Source: Helicoverpa zea
Lineage: Eukaryota > Arthropoda > Insecta > Lepidoptera > Noctuidae
DNA: 64,000 nt
Direction: 5' to 3'
Assembly: GCF_022581195.2 (NCBI RefSeq)
Contig: NC_061471.1
Span: forward strand, 1,240,001 to 1,304,000
Position numbers and translations under genes: made by a program. Within the stretch, counting starts at the first letter, position 1; each line of letters opens with the position of its first letter. Below, in pieces: positions 39,240-48,936 of the stretch. Below the pieces are notes generated by a model that saw only the letters and a list, made by a program, of their open reading frames with translations, was not told the origin of the DNA and ran no database searches.

Positions 39240-39470
39240 GGCTTCGCAAAATTCAATTTGGCGAGCATTTCGCCGCTCCCGCCGTGCGACAAACCAAACA
39301 ATTACACATACGTGTGTCGAAAGCATAATTTTTCCACAAAATCTACGTGGAAATGCAAAAAAAACACACTCGCTGACGCTTTGTTAGTTTTTCGCGCCAA
39401 CGCGTCGGCCATTTTTGACAGCTGTCAAACGCTGCGCTAGTGATTGCGTCTTTTGTAGTCGCACCTTTTT
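39240..39470. promoter_or_regulatory. CpG-rich block with a TALE dimer palindrome
   Basis: CpG-rich sequence (CATTTCGCCGCTCCCGCCGT; TTTTTCGCGCCAACGCGTCG) surrounds a perfect 16-bp palindrome at 39414-39429 (separate entry). The open frame of 60 aa lies in other phases and is not a gene. The CpG content and the embedded site make this one of the better enhancer candidates in the window. Confidence 0.3.
39416..39427. promoter_or_regulatory. palindromic TALE dimer site TGACAGCTGTCA
   Basis: TGACAGCTGTCA sits inside the longer perfect palindrome TTTGACAGCTGTCAAA (39414-39429). Back-to-back TGACAG half-sites of this form are the known dimer motif of Meis, Prep/Pknox and TGIF proteins. In insects the candidate readers are Hth itself and the TGIF homologues. 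Use of the site is inferred. Confidence 0.45.
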
Positions 39471-39659
39471 CGAGACACGGATTTTTTACATGGAAAAATC
39501 AAAATGTCACACATGTGAATATTTCGAATAGTAATATGAATAGCACAATGTAATCCCACACAAATTACCAGGCGCATAGGAATATGAAAGCGATAAACCG
39601 AGATGCATCGGCGATACGTGCACACAATCCTGTCTCATTTCAATACCTATTGTGAGGTC

Positions 39660-39960
39660 GGCGCTAGTGTCGGAACGTCGTAACGTCCCGTTCTACGGAC
39701 ACCCATCAGTCATTTACGAATGAATACATGACAATCGATCGAGATCCGTAAGGTAACATGTCGCGGCTGAGTGACGAGTGATTCTCGCGTTCGTGACGGA
39801 TATCGGAACGTTGACAAACGCGCGGTCTGCCCGGCCGGTCGCTTCTTTTACAAATTTCAAGCAGAAGAAGTTTGACGTGCGATAGTGACGTGACGATGTG
39901 GAGCTGTCAGGTTTCAATTGGCTCTCAGAGAGTGTTGACGTGTCATGTCGGATCTAGATC
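39660..39960. promoter_or_regulatory. CpG-rich block, candidate regulatory element
   Basis: CpG-dense compared with its flanks, with CGCGCGGTCTGCCCGGCCGG near 39819-39838, CRE-like TGACGTGACG near 39887-39896, AGCTGTCAGG and an ATTGG word. It could be an enhancer or internal promoter. No TATA box or initiator can be assigned, and the 67-aa minus-strand frame is not a known protein. Confidence 0.28.
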
Positions 39961-41150
39961 CCAAGTGTGGACATGTTAATTGTTACGGCAGAGGCGTAGG
40001 AGTCGCATAAACACCCTCGACATTTATTAGTCGCTTTCTATACCTATTTGCTTGAAATTCAATATTATTTTTAACGTATACGGAACCTAAGACTGAAATC
40101 TGATATCGGTTGGTTAGTCGATTAATATAATCGTATATTCCGATGAGAATCGATTACTAAAGCGGATACAAGTAGTTACTTGGTTGCAATAGTAAACATC
40201 ATTAGGTATGTGAAGCGCACTCGAGCGATGCGATACGTCGTAGAAGTTAGTTTTTGTTTGGCAGCAAGAAAACAGTGTTATGATCGTTAAAATTTACATA
40301 GTATGATGAGGTACAGACTAATCTCACGGTTGAAAATATTTTAATGCAACTGTGATGGATTTCTATCTGAAACTGCCGCAGTTATTGCAATCATAAATCG
40401 GAAACTGCTAAAATTATTTTTTATGTATCCTAATCTGATGCAAATGAATACATAATAAAATACTTGCATATTTTCCAAGATACTTATTTCAAATGATATA
40501 CCGGGCTCATTATCTTCGTTTATATCGCAACGCATATCATCGCCTGTCTACCACTGTGGAACAAGCCCAAAACATTATAACTTAACTATGTAGTTGCATT
40601 TAAAAACGGCAAAAAACCATAATTTATTCCAAAATAATGAGCATTTAACTAAATGGGCATAATAACCTGGTTTAAGGTGTTAAAATCGTATTCACCGCCG
40701 GAAACCAATGATTATTTTCATCCTTCCAATACGTAATTATGGAATTTCCTCTAAATAACGTAGTTAAAATACAAGTTATTTATTGATTTTAACTGTATTT
40801 TTAACGCGACCTCCATTAACCTATCAGAATGTATGGATGAATCTTAGTCTGTCGTAACTTTGTATAAATTATAAACCTCCTGAACCATTCAGCTGAATTT
40901 TAAAGGCGATGTTGCAAAACGGTATTAACTATGTACTATATTTATTGAATACTGTTCAGACTTCATCTAACAGTTGTCACCAAATAACTTTGCTCTTCTT
41001 AGTTTGTGCAACATGTACGAAAAAAACATTAAAAAATATGCAGTCACCCGAATTTAGAACCTCCTTTTTGAAAAGTCAGTTGAAGAAACACTTACTTCAA
41101 GAAGGAAACTTATTTGACGAGAACATTACCTACATAAGTTTCAGACATGA
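39961..41150. other. intronic DNA just 3' of the hth exon
   Basis: AT-rich. In hth orientation (minus) this lies downstream of the exon and contains AATAAA complements (TTTATT) near 40780 and 40945 that could serve as poly(A) signals if the intron were retained. Otherwise nothing is recognised. The 148-aa plus-strand frame at 40909-41355 runs into the minisatellite and is likely a chance frame. Confidence 0.35.
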
Positions 41151-41151
41151 G

Positions 41152-41425
41152 CACCAGGATACCAGAACGGCTTTTATCAACTGCATCATCATACCTTCTC
41201 ACCTACCCTTATGTACTAGGGCGACATATCATAAAATCAGTTTCATCTACCTACATTCATCATTATACTTTCACCTACCACTCAGTGAAGGTACTAGGGC
41301 GACATGCAACAGAAAATTTCTTAAATCTCATCATTTTACCAACACCTACCACTAGGGTGACATTTTACAAAGATACTTCCCTCATAATCATACATACACC
41401 TTCCAGTCGAAGTACCAGGGTGACA
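41152..41425 (+). repeat. degenerate minisatellite with TACTAGGGCGACAT
   Basis: Five degenerate units of about 58-78 bp. Unit marks are CACCAGG at 41152, TACTAGGGCGACAT at 41214 and 41292, CACTAGGGTGACAT at 41350 and TACCAGGGTGACAT at 41413. Each mark is preceded by CATCAT- and CACCTAC-like words. The last unit lies within 20-30 bp of the hth splice donor. Related units form the tandem duplication at 27079-27346. Confidence 0.6.
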
Positions 41426-41443
41426 TAAAACAAAGAAGCTTAC

Positions 41444-41570
41444 CTGGATCTGTCGCGTCGAGTGTCTGCGGCGGGGGCTGACTGAGGGGTCCAGGGGTGC
41501 CTCCGGAGCCCGGAGAACGAACGTCGTCATTCACCGCGCCACCGTAGGACAGTGATGATGATGGCGGTCT
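41444..41570 (-). CDS. hth: homothorax (hth) internal coding exon, Meis-family TALE homeobox gene
   Basis: Hth is a nuclear TALE homeodomain factor that partners Extradenticle and controls its nuclear localisation in insect patterning (established). This 127-nt exon is bounded on the minus strand by a pyrimidine-rich acceptor (CTTCTCTTCTTGCCTACAG before 41570) and a consensus donor (CAG followed by GTAAGC after 41444). Read in phase 0 it encodes 42 residues plus one base, with no stop. It starts RPPSSSLSYGG, then VNDDV, RSPGSGGTPGPLSQ and ends LDATDP. This matches, as I remember it, the low-complexity linker between the MEIS domain and homeodomain of Drosophila Hth; human MEIS1 shows a related SGGTPGP word. 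The conserved domains are on other exons, not found in this window. The gene is therefore on the minus strand, with its 5' end above 41570. The 64-aa minus frame at 41336-41530 is a different phase. Confidence 0.87.
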
Positions 41571-42632
41571 CTGTAGGCAAGAAGAGAAGGATATATTAGT
41601 CAGGTGTTAGAAGTAGTCAGAGTTATAATGAAGAGTCCTGAACATGGAGGTAGTTTATGAAGCTGGTTATGAGACGCTTGAAAAGTTCTTCTGGCATATT
41701 ATCTCTCTACTCTAAGTTTTATTTGGTCTGTAGCATGTACGATATTCGTGGATTCCACGCCTGATCCTGTCGATTCAAATACGTAGGTATCGGATAAATC
41801 TGGTGTCATAATTTCACATTAAGGTAACTCATTAGCATTCGCAGTTAAGTGTGTTATTTCACCTAATATCCTAAGACGTTTTGATTGAAGATATAGAGAT
41901 GGAAAACTAACTTCTAACGACCACTTTTTTCAATGGATTCTCTGATCTGGTCATCTATTTATTTTTAAGAGGAAAACACATGATAAACAAGGGTTTTCAG
42001 AATATATTTCTCCACAAACAAACTCTTCAAAACTTCGACGGTCCACCAAAAAAAATGATTTTACCAATTACACAGAATCATTAAGTTAAAATACAACAAT
42101 ACATCAGTTGTATAATCTACGTACAAATGGTCGTTAGTTACTAATCATAGTTGGTGCAATTAAACGTTAGTTTTTTCGGTAATTACTCCAGCTCAATGGC
42201 TGGTTATCAATCATTGGTAAGGTAATCAAAATAGGTTCAGCTTAAACTGGTCTTAGAATGTAATAGCTATTTCTTCCAAGTTCACTTGTACTATAAAGGT
42301 ACCATGATGATGACCATACCATATCCTACTGCCAATAATTGAATTTGAACAAAATTGCGACTTTTAATTCCAATTATAATATCTACTATTAGATGAATAT
42401 ACAACTATTAGAATAACAGTATTATCAAAGTAGTCTTCTGATGAATCCATGTGCAAAAGTTTCTTCCATGTTCAATGCTGCTTGCACTCCAGTATGTAAT
42501 GCAGTTCTGTCTCACACCTATGCGTTCTGTTTCTTTACCAATTCTTGCTCTGTTTAAAATATCAATACGTCAGCCTCAGATCAAAGAAATAGACGTCAGC
42601 CATGTTCATGTCCTTCTTCAAATATGATGTGC
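41571..42632. other. hth intron upstream of the exon
   Basis: The intron begins immediately with the polypyrimidine tract and AG acceptor (minus strand) and, on the branch side, CTAAT words. Beyond that the DNA is AT-rich with nothing recognised up to the hAT MITE. Confidence 0.5.
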
Positions 42633-42640
42633 CTTTCATC

Positions 42641-42930
42641 TAGAGCTGCCATCCGTCCGGGTTTCCCCGGATTTATCCTCGTTTGGAGGCCGTCCGGGGG
42701 CCGTCCGGGCGGGGTTTCAAGAAGTGTCCGGGGAAAACCCGGACACTTTTCATTTAAGGAAGCACCTCATTGAATTTAAGTATATGTTAAAAGTAAATGG
42801 ATTACAAATTAGGTATTATTTTGTTTAAAAAAAAATCGTACTCGTTTGGGGAAAAAATGCGATTTACGCCAAATGTCCGGGTTTTTTTAATTTTTGTCCG
42901 GGGTTATTGAAATTCGGGATGGCAGCCCTA
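42641..42930. mobile_element. hAT-type MITE with 8-bp target duplication
   Basis: A 290-bp element. Its ends, TAGAGCTGCCATCC (42641-42654) and GGATGGCAGCCCTA (42917-42930), are inverted repeats with one mismatch. Perfect 8-bp direct repeats, CTTTCATC, flank it at 42633-42640 and 42931-42938, as expected for hAT transposition. Inside are repeated GTCCGGGG/CCCCGGAC words, particularly near the left end, reminiscent of subterminal binding sites. No coding capacity is present. It lies about 1.1 kb from the hth exon. Confidence 0.88.
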
Positions 42931-42938
42931 CTTTCATC

Positions 42939-43119
42939 CCTTACCTATATAACTCTCAACTTCTATGTTTTCACGTTAAGCTGTTGAACAACTGCGCTTA
43001 TGCCTTCTCCATTACTTTACCACATCAATATTCCAACAAAATACATTAGCAAATGTCCTAACTATCACAAATTCAGTCCTCAATATTATCTTTACTTCCT
43101 TATTTCATAACCTGACCAT
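42939..43119. other. unassigned intronic DNA
   Basis: AT-rich sequence between the MITE and a GC-rich block. Nothing recognised. Confidence 0.35.
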
Positions 43120-43280
43120 TACGGCCGGCAAGGCAGGTGCCTCCCGCGCACGCCTAATGGCCGAGTGGCGTGCGAGTCGGCTCATTACCCGACCGCTTCC
43201 GAAGTATTACGACAACACCCGAAGTGTTACGACAATAGCCGAACGCTTTAATTTTAACGGGCCTAGGAAGTTAGGGTAGG
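43120..43280. promoter_or_regulatory. CpG-rich block with repeated CCGAASYRTTACGAC
   Basis: A GC-rich stretch (CGGCCGGCAAGGCAGGTGCC) contains a short tandem of CCGAAGTATTACGACAACA, CCGAAGTGTTACGACAATAG and CCGAACGCTTTAATT between about 43198 and 43250. A repeated unit of about 20 bp in an otherwise unique island could be a cluster of protein-binding sites. Its factor is unknown. Confidence 0.28.
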
Positions 43281-44300
43281 AAATAGTTAGCGTAAAGGTG
43301 CTAATATGTAGAAATTTTATTGTTTTCTGTCTTATCTATTTTGTTGTGTTCCTGTGTTTAAATACTAAGTATGCGTTTGCGCTGATTATTATCGAGTTTT
43401 GCAAGTTATTGATTGATTGGTGATTGATGAAGCTTCAATATGGCTAAATCATGTGTTTGCACAACGTTTTAATGACATACACAATAATATGTTGCCTATT
43501 TCTATGGTAAACCACAAGACTAAAAGTATCCTGATTTGAAATTAGAGGATGACCCCAGTACCTACCTAATTCTCAATGACCAATTGAAAAAATAAGATTT
43601 TTCAAACTTACGTGAATTGTGCATATATTTATTCACAATCGGGGTTTAATCGCAATGTATTAATTACTTTATTAGATACTAAGCTTCTTTTCGGCCGTAT
43701 TACACCGACCGTGGTCACGGGTGGACTGATGACAGCTAGCGGCGTCTCCGTGAAGTGAAGTTTTATAACTACCCCCATTTGATCGTCACCATTTTCACAT
43801 TTTGGATTCGCACTATTATTCACTAACATCATCTTTTGCCAGTTTTGTTTTTATATTTCATAGAAAGTATGTATCGTTATTTTATGGAAATATGAGTTCA
43901 TATAAATTCTAATAAAGAGTTTATAGTAGAGCATTTCACAAATTTTAACTACTATTTATACATTACAATCACTATTATTACTTATGTTCTTTCTACATTA
44001 ACTTTTGTTCTATGAAATTTCCCATAGGTACTTTTATTATATCAAAACTCTTTCCTAAATACTCAACAAAAACAAAATAAACATGTCTATGTTTTAACTT
44101 TAAGCTAACCATTTAGTGACGCCTGAGTGGTCACAGTTGGTCGTCTCGCGTCATTGACCAATCTAAATCGATTGTACAGCCCAAATTATGTTTAATGCTA
44201 TAATTGATATAAAAAGACTGTGGTGACTTGTTAGGGTGTGTTGTCGTTTTTTGAAACTTCGTTAAAAAGCTAAGTACCTATGGCAATAGGATATACCTAC
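43281..44300. other. unassigned intronic DNA
   Basis: AT-rich. Two TGATTGAT words at 43410-43430 resemble Exd/Hox half-sites, though this word is not enriched across the window. No exon is seen. Confidence 0.35.
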
Positions 44301-44303
44301 TTA

Positions 44304-44490
44304 CGGCCAGTTTCTTCATCAAAAGTTAAAGTTAAAGTTATGGCTAAAGTAATGTCTAAAGTAAAAGTAACGGTTAAATTCAATTTTTCTATTAGTTTTG
44401 CTGTCACTTTAGCCTTGAAAAAACGAATTTGACCGTTACTTTTACTTTAGACATTACTTTAACTTTAACTTTTGATGAAGAAACTGGCCG
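44304..44490. mobile_element. foldback MITE, TTA target duplication
   Basis: A 187-bp palindromic element with ends CGGCCAGTTTCTTCATCAAA and its complement, flanked by TTA at 44301-44303 and 44491-44493. The arms agree over about 65-70 bp apart from a 12-bp insertion (TTATGGCTAAAG-like) in the left arm and a few substitutions. A 3-bp TTA duplication with GGCC-type ends suggests PIF/Harbinger, but no transposase is present to confirm. Confidence 0.8.
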
Positions 44491-44493
44491 TTA

Positions 44494-45112
44494 GTATTCC
44501 CACATTTTTCAAAAGAACATCTACTAGGCATTAACAGCGTTGTTACACTAGCGGATTTTCCGCTCGGTTTTTCCAAGCGATAATACTTGATTCGTACAGT
44601 TTTGCAACCGTGAGAAAAATCCAACATGGTAAAAGAAAAGTTTGCGCTTTTATTTTTTATTTAAATGCTCATATATATGTACCTAAATTTTCCGTTAAAA
44701 ATACCTTTTAGATCTGCATAATCATCATCATCGTCCTTCTCTTATAGGTAGGTACCAATTTTGAAAATCTGACCTTTACCGTTTAACCGTTTTTACCTCA
44801 AGAATACACATTTTCAGCCCACAAATCCTGAAAACTGATCTAAACGTCAAGATACTTTAGAATATAAATAAGTTTGTATAGACAGTCCGTTCTAACATGA
44901 TCGTTTAGAATTCCTATACAAAAATAGACCGGCCAACTGGCGATTTCAATAATCATTAGGTAGATACGTACTTACGTTCCGGTGTACGGTAGAAGAGCTT
45001 GTGTTTAGATACATAAATACACCTACTTACCTTCGTGAAACGTAACGTGTAAAAGTAGTAAGTACTCGTAGTTTATTTTTTGAAAACTGCTCCGAAAATA
45101 TTGTTTTTGTGG
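44494..45112. other. unassigned intronic DNA
   Basis: AT-rich sequence with nothing recognised. Confidence 0.35.
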
Positions 45113-45241
45113 TAACCGTGGTAGCTGGGTTGAGGAGGTCAGATAGGCAGTCGATTCTTGTAAAACATTAGTACTCAGCTGCATCAGGTTAGACTGGAAG
45201 CCGACCCCAACATAGTTGGGAAAAGGCTAGCAGATGATGAC
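45113..45241 (-). mobile_element. SINE-like retroposon fragment
   Basis: Minus-strand fragment of the 6701-7011 family holding CCAACTATGTTGGGGTCGGC, GTCTAACCTGATGCAGCTGA and the CCTCCTCAACCCAGC block. It is truncated after that block, with no target duplication identified. Confidence 0.7.
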
Positions 45242-46296
45242 AATATAGTGTGCCTTATAATTCAGGTGGACATTTAAAGGCTGAATTTAATTAAAATTAC
45301 TGGCCACGAAATATTTAAATATAGAACCACTATTGCCTCAGCCATTTCTAGAACTGTCAAGAAAACTATTCAAACATCTGTTCCAAATTTAAATCTAACA
45401 ACCCTTTACCGAACTCTTTACAAATATAATTGAACACCATTTGGCTTTAGATGATTAAACTCGTTCGAATTTCAAATTATGAATAGTCAGCCATTATTCG
45501 ATTAGAGTAATCGAGTATTCAGAATCGTTTGACATCTGAATTAACTTCATAATCGAATGATGTTACTTAGTAATAATTAGATTGTATTATTACTATTGTT
45601 GATATGTAATTAGGGGATATTGATTGCTTGATACTTGATATGACGTATTAGGTATAGTTATATGAGCATTGTACATGATTGAAGGCGATGTATACCCATA
45701 ACTTTCTATATAGCAGTTACTGAGTAGAACATATTTTGTATACTTATCCATAACGAATTGCTTGGATTAACTAGGTTTCGAAAAGGTCCCTAATTACTAG
45801 AAATTTCCTAATGTTTTTTCTAATACTTACTTCCCTCAAAGAAAAACACATTTCTACCAAAATCCAATTACTATTTCGAAAGCCCACTAATTGATGACAA
45901 CACCTTTTTTTTGGACAGGAAATTCGGAGCCGTTTCACACCATATGGGACAAATGCATCATTATTTCAATATTATTGTTATAATTCTGTTTATCGGCGGC
46001 CATTTTGTATCGTTAGCGAATTCGTAACAACTCGAGTAAGTAACGATTGTGACGGAAATCGATTATTGTAATCGAATGTGTAGTTTGTGTTGTTTTAGCT
46101 GTTATTCGATTGTCACCTGTTGTGTTTTCGTGTTGGGGTATTGAATATTTTTTTTAATGATGAAAGGTGTAAGCTGACGTTTGAAAATTATTATTTTTCA
46201 TAGACTTTCATATGTTATATTGAGTAGGCTTGCGTCTACTTAACTAGTTCTACATTTGTGCAAGTGCTTTGTAAGGAATGTGTGTGTGCAATCCTA
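45242..46296. other. unassigned intronic DNA
   Basis: AT-rich with many TAAT-type words (45460-45620). No exon or repeat is recognised. Confidence 0.35.
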
Positions 46297-46405
46297 TACT
46301 CCTAGGTAAAACTTTTGTTAGACTTTCTGGCTTTTGACTACCCATGACGACTGCCAAAGACAGCCGGGACCTACAGTTTATCGTGCCATCCGAAACTTAA
46401 ATAAA
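46297..46405 (+). mobile_element. SINE-like retroposon fragment, 3' half
   Basis: Plus-strand fragment of the same family, beginning CTCCTAGGTAAAAC and running to CAGCCGGGACCTACAGTTTA and GTGCCATCCGAAAC. The 5' half with the GTTGGGGTCGG core is absent. Confidence 0.6.
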
Positions 46406-47072
46406 ATAGAATATATCAGATTAATTAGAGCAATCTGCTATGTAGTAGGTACTTTTACATACTATCATCAAATTAATTAACAATTTCACTCAACCTTCAA
46501 GCCACTTATAACCCTACGAACCAACAATTACATGCCCCATTACGTACATTCGTCAACAAACAAAAATATAACACTTCGTCCGCTGAAGCAGCAATTATTT
46601 TTAAACAAACAAATCAATAAACACGTCCATGTACTAGGCAGGGTTAACTTTGGTTAAGAAAACAATACGGGGAAAGTTCGGAATCAGGGTTGTACGTGCG
46701 TTATAAAGTGTGCTAATGAAATCGCGTAGATAGGAGTGATTTTGTGTGTAGTTGTAGGTGCATATTTAGTTATTTATATTTATTTATTTATTTACATACA
46801 CAACCTTACATCTACTCTTACAGGACGTGCCTAATGCCGCAGATGGGTTTTTATTAATTTTAAACTAAACTAAAAACACATGACAAATCAACACATACAA
46901 ACTTAACTAAATTCGTAGTTATGTAGATGTAGCTGTTTTAAAGGTTTTTAATAACTTTCTTTGAATTATTTAAAAAGGTGGTGTCAAGTGTATTAGAGAA
47001 CACACGTTAATAAGAGTAATTCTATGCCATTTTAAGGCATGTCTTGATGCTTTCCATCTATGTGATCACAGC
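46406..47072. other. unassigned intronic DNA with a TATT microsatellite
   Basis: A short (TATT)n run lies at about 46770-46795. The following ACAGGACGTGCCTAATGCCGC may be the end of a degraded retroposon. Otherwise nothing is seen. Confidence 0.35.
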
Positions 47073-47082
47073 TGATTGACAG
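47073..47082 (+). promoter_or_regulatory. exact Exd-Hth (Pbx-Meis) composite site, second copy
   Basis: TGATTGACAG, identical to the site at 32174-32183. It is preceded by the palindrome TGATCA within 11 bp. Binding is inferred. Confidence 0.45.
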
Positions 47083-48135
47083 AGTGACTTCCACTTAAAC
47101 ACATTTTCAAAAATGCTTAGTTTCTTATATCTGTTGTGTAGGTACTATCATTATTTCCTTTATTTAACACGCCATATTTTATAACAAGCTTTTCTGCCAA
47201 ATTTTTATTCCACTCTCAAATCCAAACTATACCAAAGTACAATTTTTCCATAATACTCAAGTGCGTACCAATAGGGCCAGCCCTAAACGGACCCCCGTAC
47301 CAACCCGTCAAACGCACGCGGCCGATGAATTAAATCGAAAACAATTCGTAAAAAGAACAATAGAAGGGTTGGAACAAAACTTCCAGTTTGAATTTGGAAT
47401 TGAGCTCTGCGCACGCGCAAGCCAGGTGGGGGTGTGTGTCAATGAAGTCGGTTAAAAAGAGGTAATGCGATATTTGTTGTTCTTGTGGGTATTTAAATGT
47501 GATTTGTTTGATTGTTCGTTTGTATGTTTTGTGGTTGCGTTAATTGTTCTTTTTTCTGGTCTTTTGTTTAATTTTGTGTTGAATTGTGATCGGTTATTCT
47601 TTGGTTTAACGTTCGTTTAATTTTTAACGAAGCTTACTAAGTTTTTCTTGCAACTCAAAAAATAATAGAAATATAATTCTTACATATTTTAATTTCTTAT
47701 AGGCTTGGTGTCTAACTAACCATAATACTTAAATAATATAAATAATAGCTAAGATTCTGCAACTACAATTTCACCCTACCACTTTACCAACCCCTCAAAT
47801 TACCCAAAAACAAAAGAAAAAATAAGAAAGACAAACAGCATTAAGACGTATAGAGGTTCCAGATGACACTAAAGTAAACTTTCATTTACCCAGATTAATG
47901 GTAATGGAAAAGTCGGGTTCCATGGTATCTTCCCCATAGGGAGGCATGTCCTCACTCCGTCTTTATCAAGAACGAGTATTAAAGAACTGGTTATTTTGGA
48001 ACTGATACGGAACGGAATAGGTACCGTAGGTAGGTACATGTGTGTGTTGTTATGATATTGCTGATTCGTTTGCGGTAGAATTTGATGCAATTGTAATGTT
48101 TTAAAATGTGTTGATCTATAAAAAGTATAGGTGCA
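47083..48135. other. unassigned intronic DNA with a higher-complexity patch
   Basis: The patch at about 47260-47460 is less AT-rich, carries an uninterrupted 64-codon plus frame and ends GAAGTCGGTTAAAAAG. That word matches the outer end of the 8261-8956 repeat family, so the patch may be repeat debris. No splice sites or protein family are recognised. The rest is AT-rich. Confidence 0.3.
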
Positions 48136-48138
48136 TTA

Positions 48139-48273
48139 GGTCAAGTTTCACCGACGACATAAAACGTCAATTTTCGTAAAACAACTGTTTACTATGATTT
48201 TCTAAGTAAAAAGGTGTAATAACCTTGTAGCTGTAAGATCAATTGACGTTTATGTTGACGGTGAAAATGGACC
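48139..48273. mobile_element. small foldback MITE, TTA target duplication
   Basis: A 135-bp element. The left end, GGTCAAGTTTCACCGACGAC, and the complement of the right end, GGTCCATTTTCACCGTCAAC, agree at most positions across about 34 bp, with one indel. TTA flanks both sides (48136-48138 and 48274-48276). A PIF/Harbinger-type MITE is likely, of a different family from 44304-44490. Confidence 0.72.
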
Positions 48274-48276
48274 TTA

Positions 48277-48740
48277 GCCGTTCTACCACAAGAACCTTTA
48301 AAAGTCTGTTGATCACTTTCCTAAAAAAGTAATTAAATTATGACGAAATAAGGTCCGTCTTGCAGCCACACTTTTTTAGACAAGTGTTCAACAGATGTTT
48401 AAGTGTTTGTAGTAAGGCTGTATATATCTAAAATCTCTTCGAGATCAACTTTTCTTTTAACTTTTTTTAATTACTTGGAACTTTAATTTCCACAAACTTT
48501 CAATCATCAACAACCGCGACCCAAAACTAATACTTATCACTACCCCATAATACCATTACCAACCCTACATTATAGTTTCGCTTAACGTCACTTGCAAACA
48601 TATCTGCGTTTGCGCAGGTCACGTGGCGGGTGTCGGATGACACGTGGGAACTGAAATCGTTCGCCAATTTGGTCTCTTTTGGGGACTATCTTAGCTCTAG
48701 AGATTGGTAGTTAATGTATTTTTTGCTAAGTATTTTGTTG
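48277..48740. other. unassigned intronic DNA
   Basis: AT-rich with a CACGTGG word near 48621-48655. Nothing recognised. Confidence 0.35.
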
Positions 48741-48936
48741 TATACTAGATGTTTCCCCGTAGTCCCTTCTGTGTCCTGTAGGAACTACTGCCCGTACCGG
48801 GATAAAATATAGCTTATGTTACTCGGGAATATTGTGGCTTTTTAACAGTGAAAGAATTTTTCAAATTGGGGCAGTAGTTTTTAAGCCATTCACACATTCA
48901 GGGTACAAACGAAAGATATGTTTCCTCTTTCCTAAT
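48741..48936 (+). repeat. lepidopteran retroposon tail, best copy
   Basis: Reads TATACTAGATGTTTCCCC, then CCCGTACCGGGATAAAATAT, TATGTTACTCGGGAATATTG, AACAGTGAAAGAATTTTTCA and GGCAGTAGTTTTTAAGCC, ending in TTTCCTCTTTCCTAATTATG. Same family and orientation as 4601-4740 and 11951-12125. It is non-coding, with no clear target duplication. Confidence 0.7.

Noticed and set aside
40909..41355. 148-codon plus-strand ORF, the longest in the window
   Set aside because: It runs into the degenerate minisatellite, is rich in His, Ser, Thr and Leu, has no family motif, and a frame of this length is expected about 0.3 times by chance in this much AT-rich DNA.
41336..41530. 64-codon minus-strand ORF overlapping the hth exon
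   Set aside because: It is in a different phase. The spliced phase-0 reading gives the Hth linker.
43410..43430. Pair of TGATTGAT words considered as an Exd cluster
   Set aside because: The 8-mer is expected about four times by chance in the window and I saw a similar number, so the pair is only mentioned.
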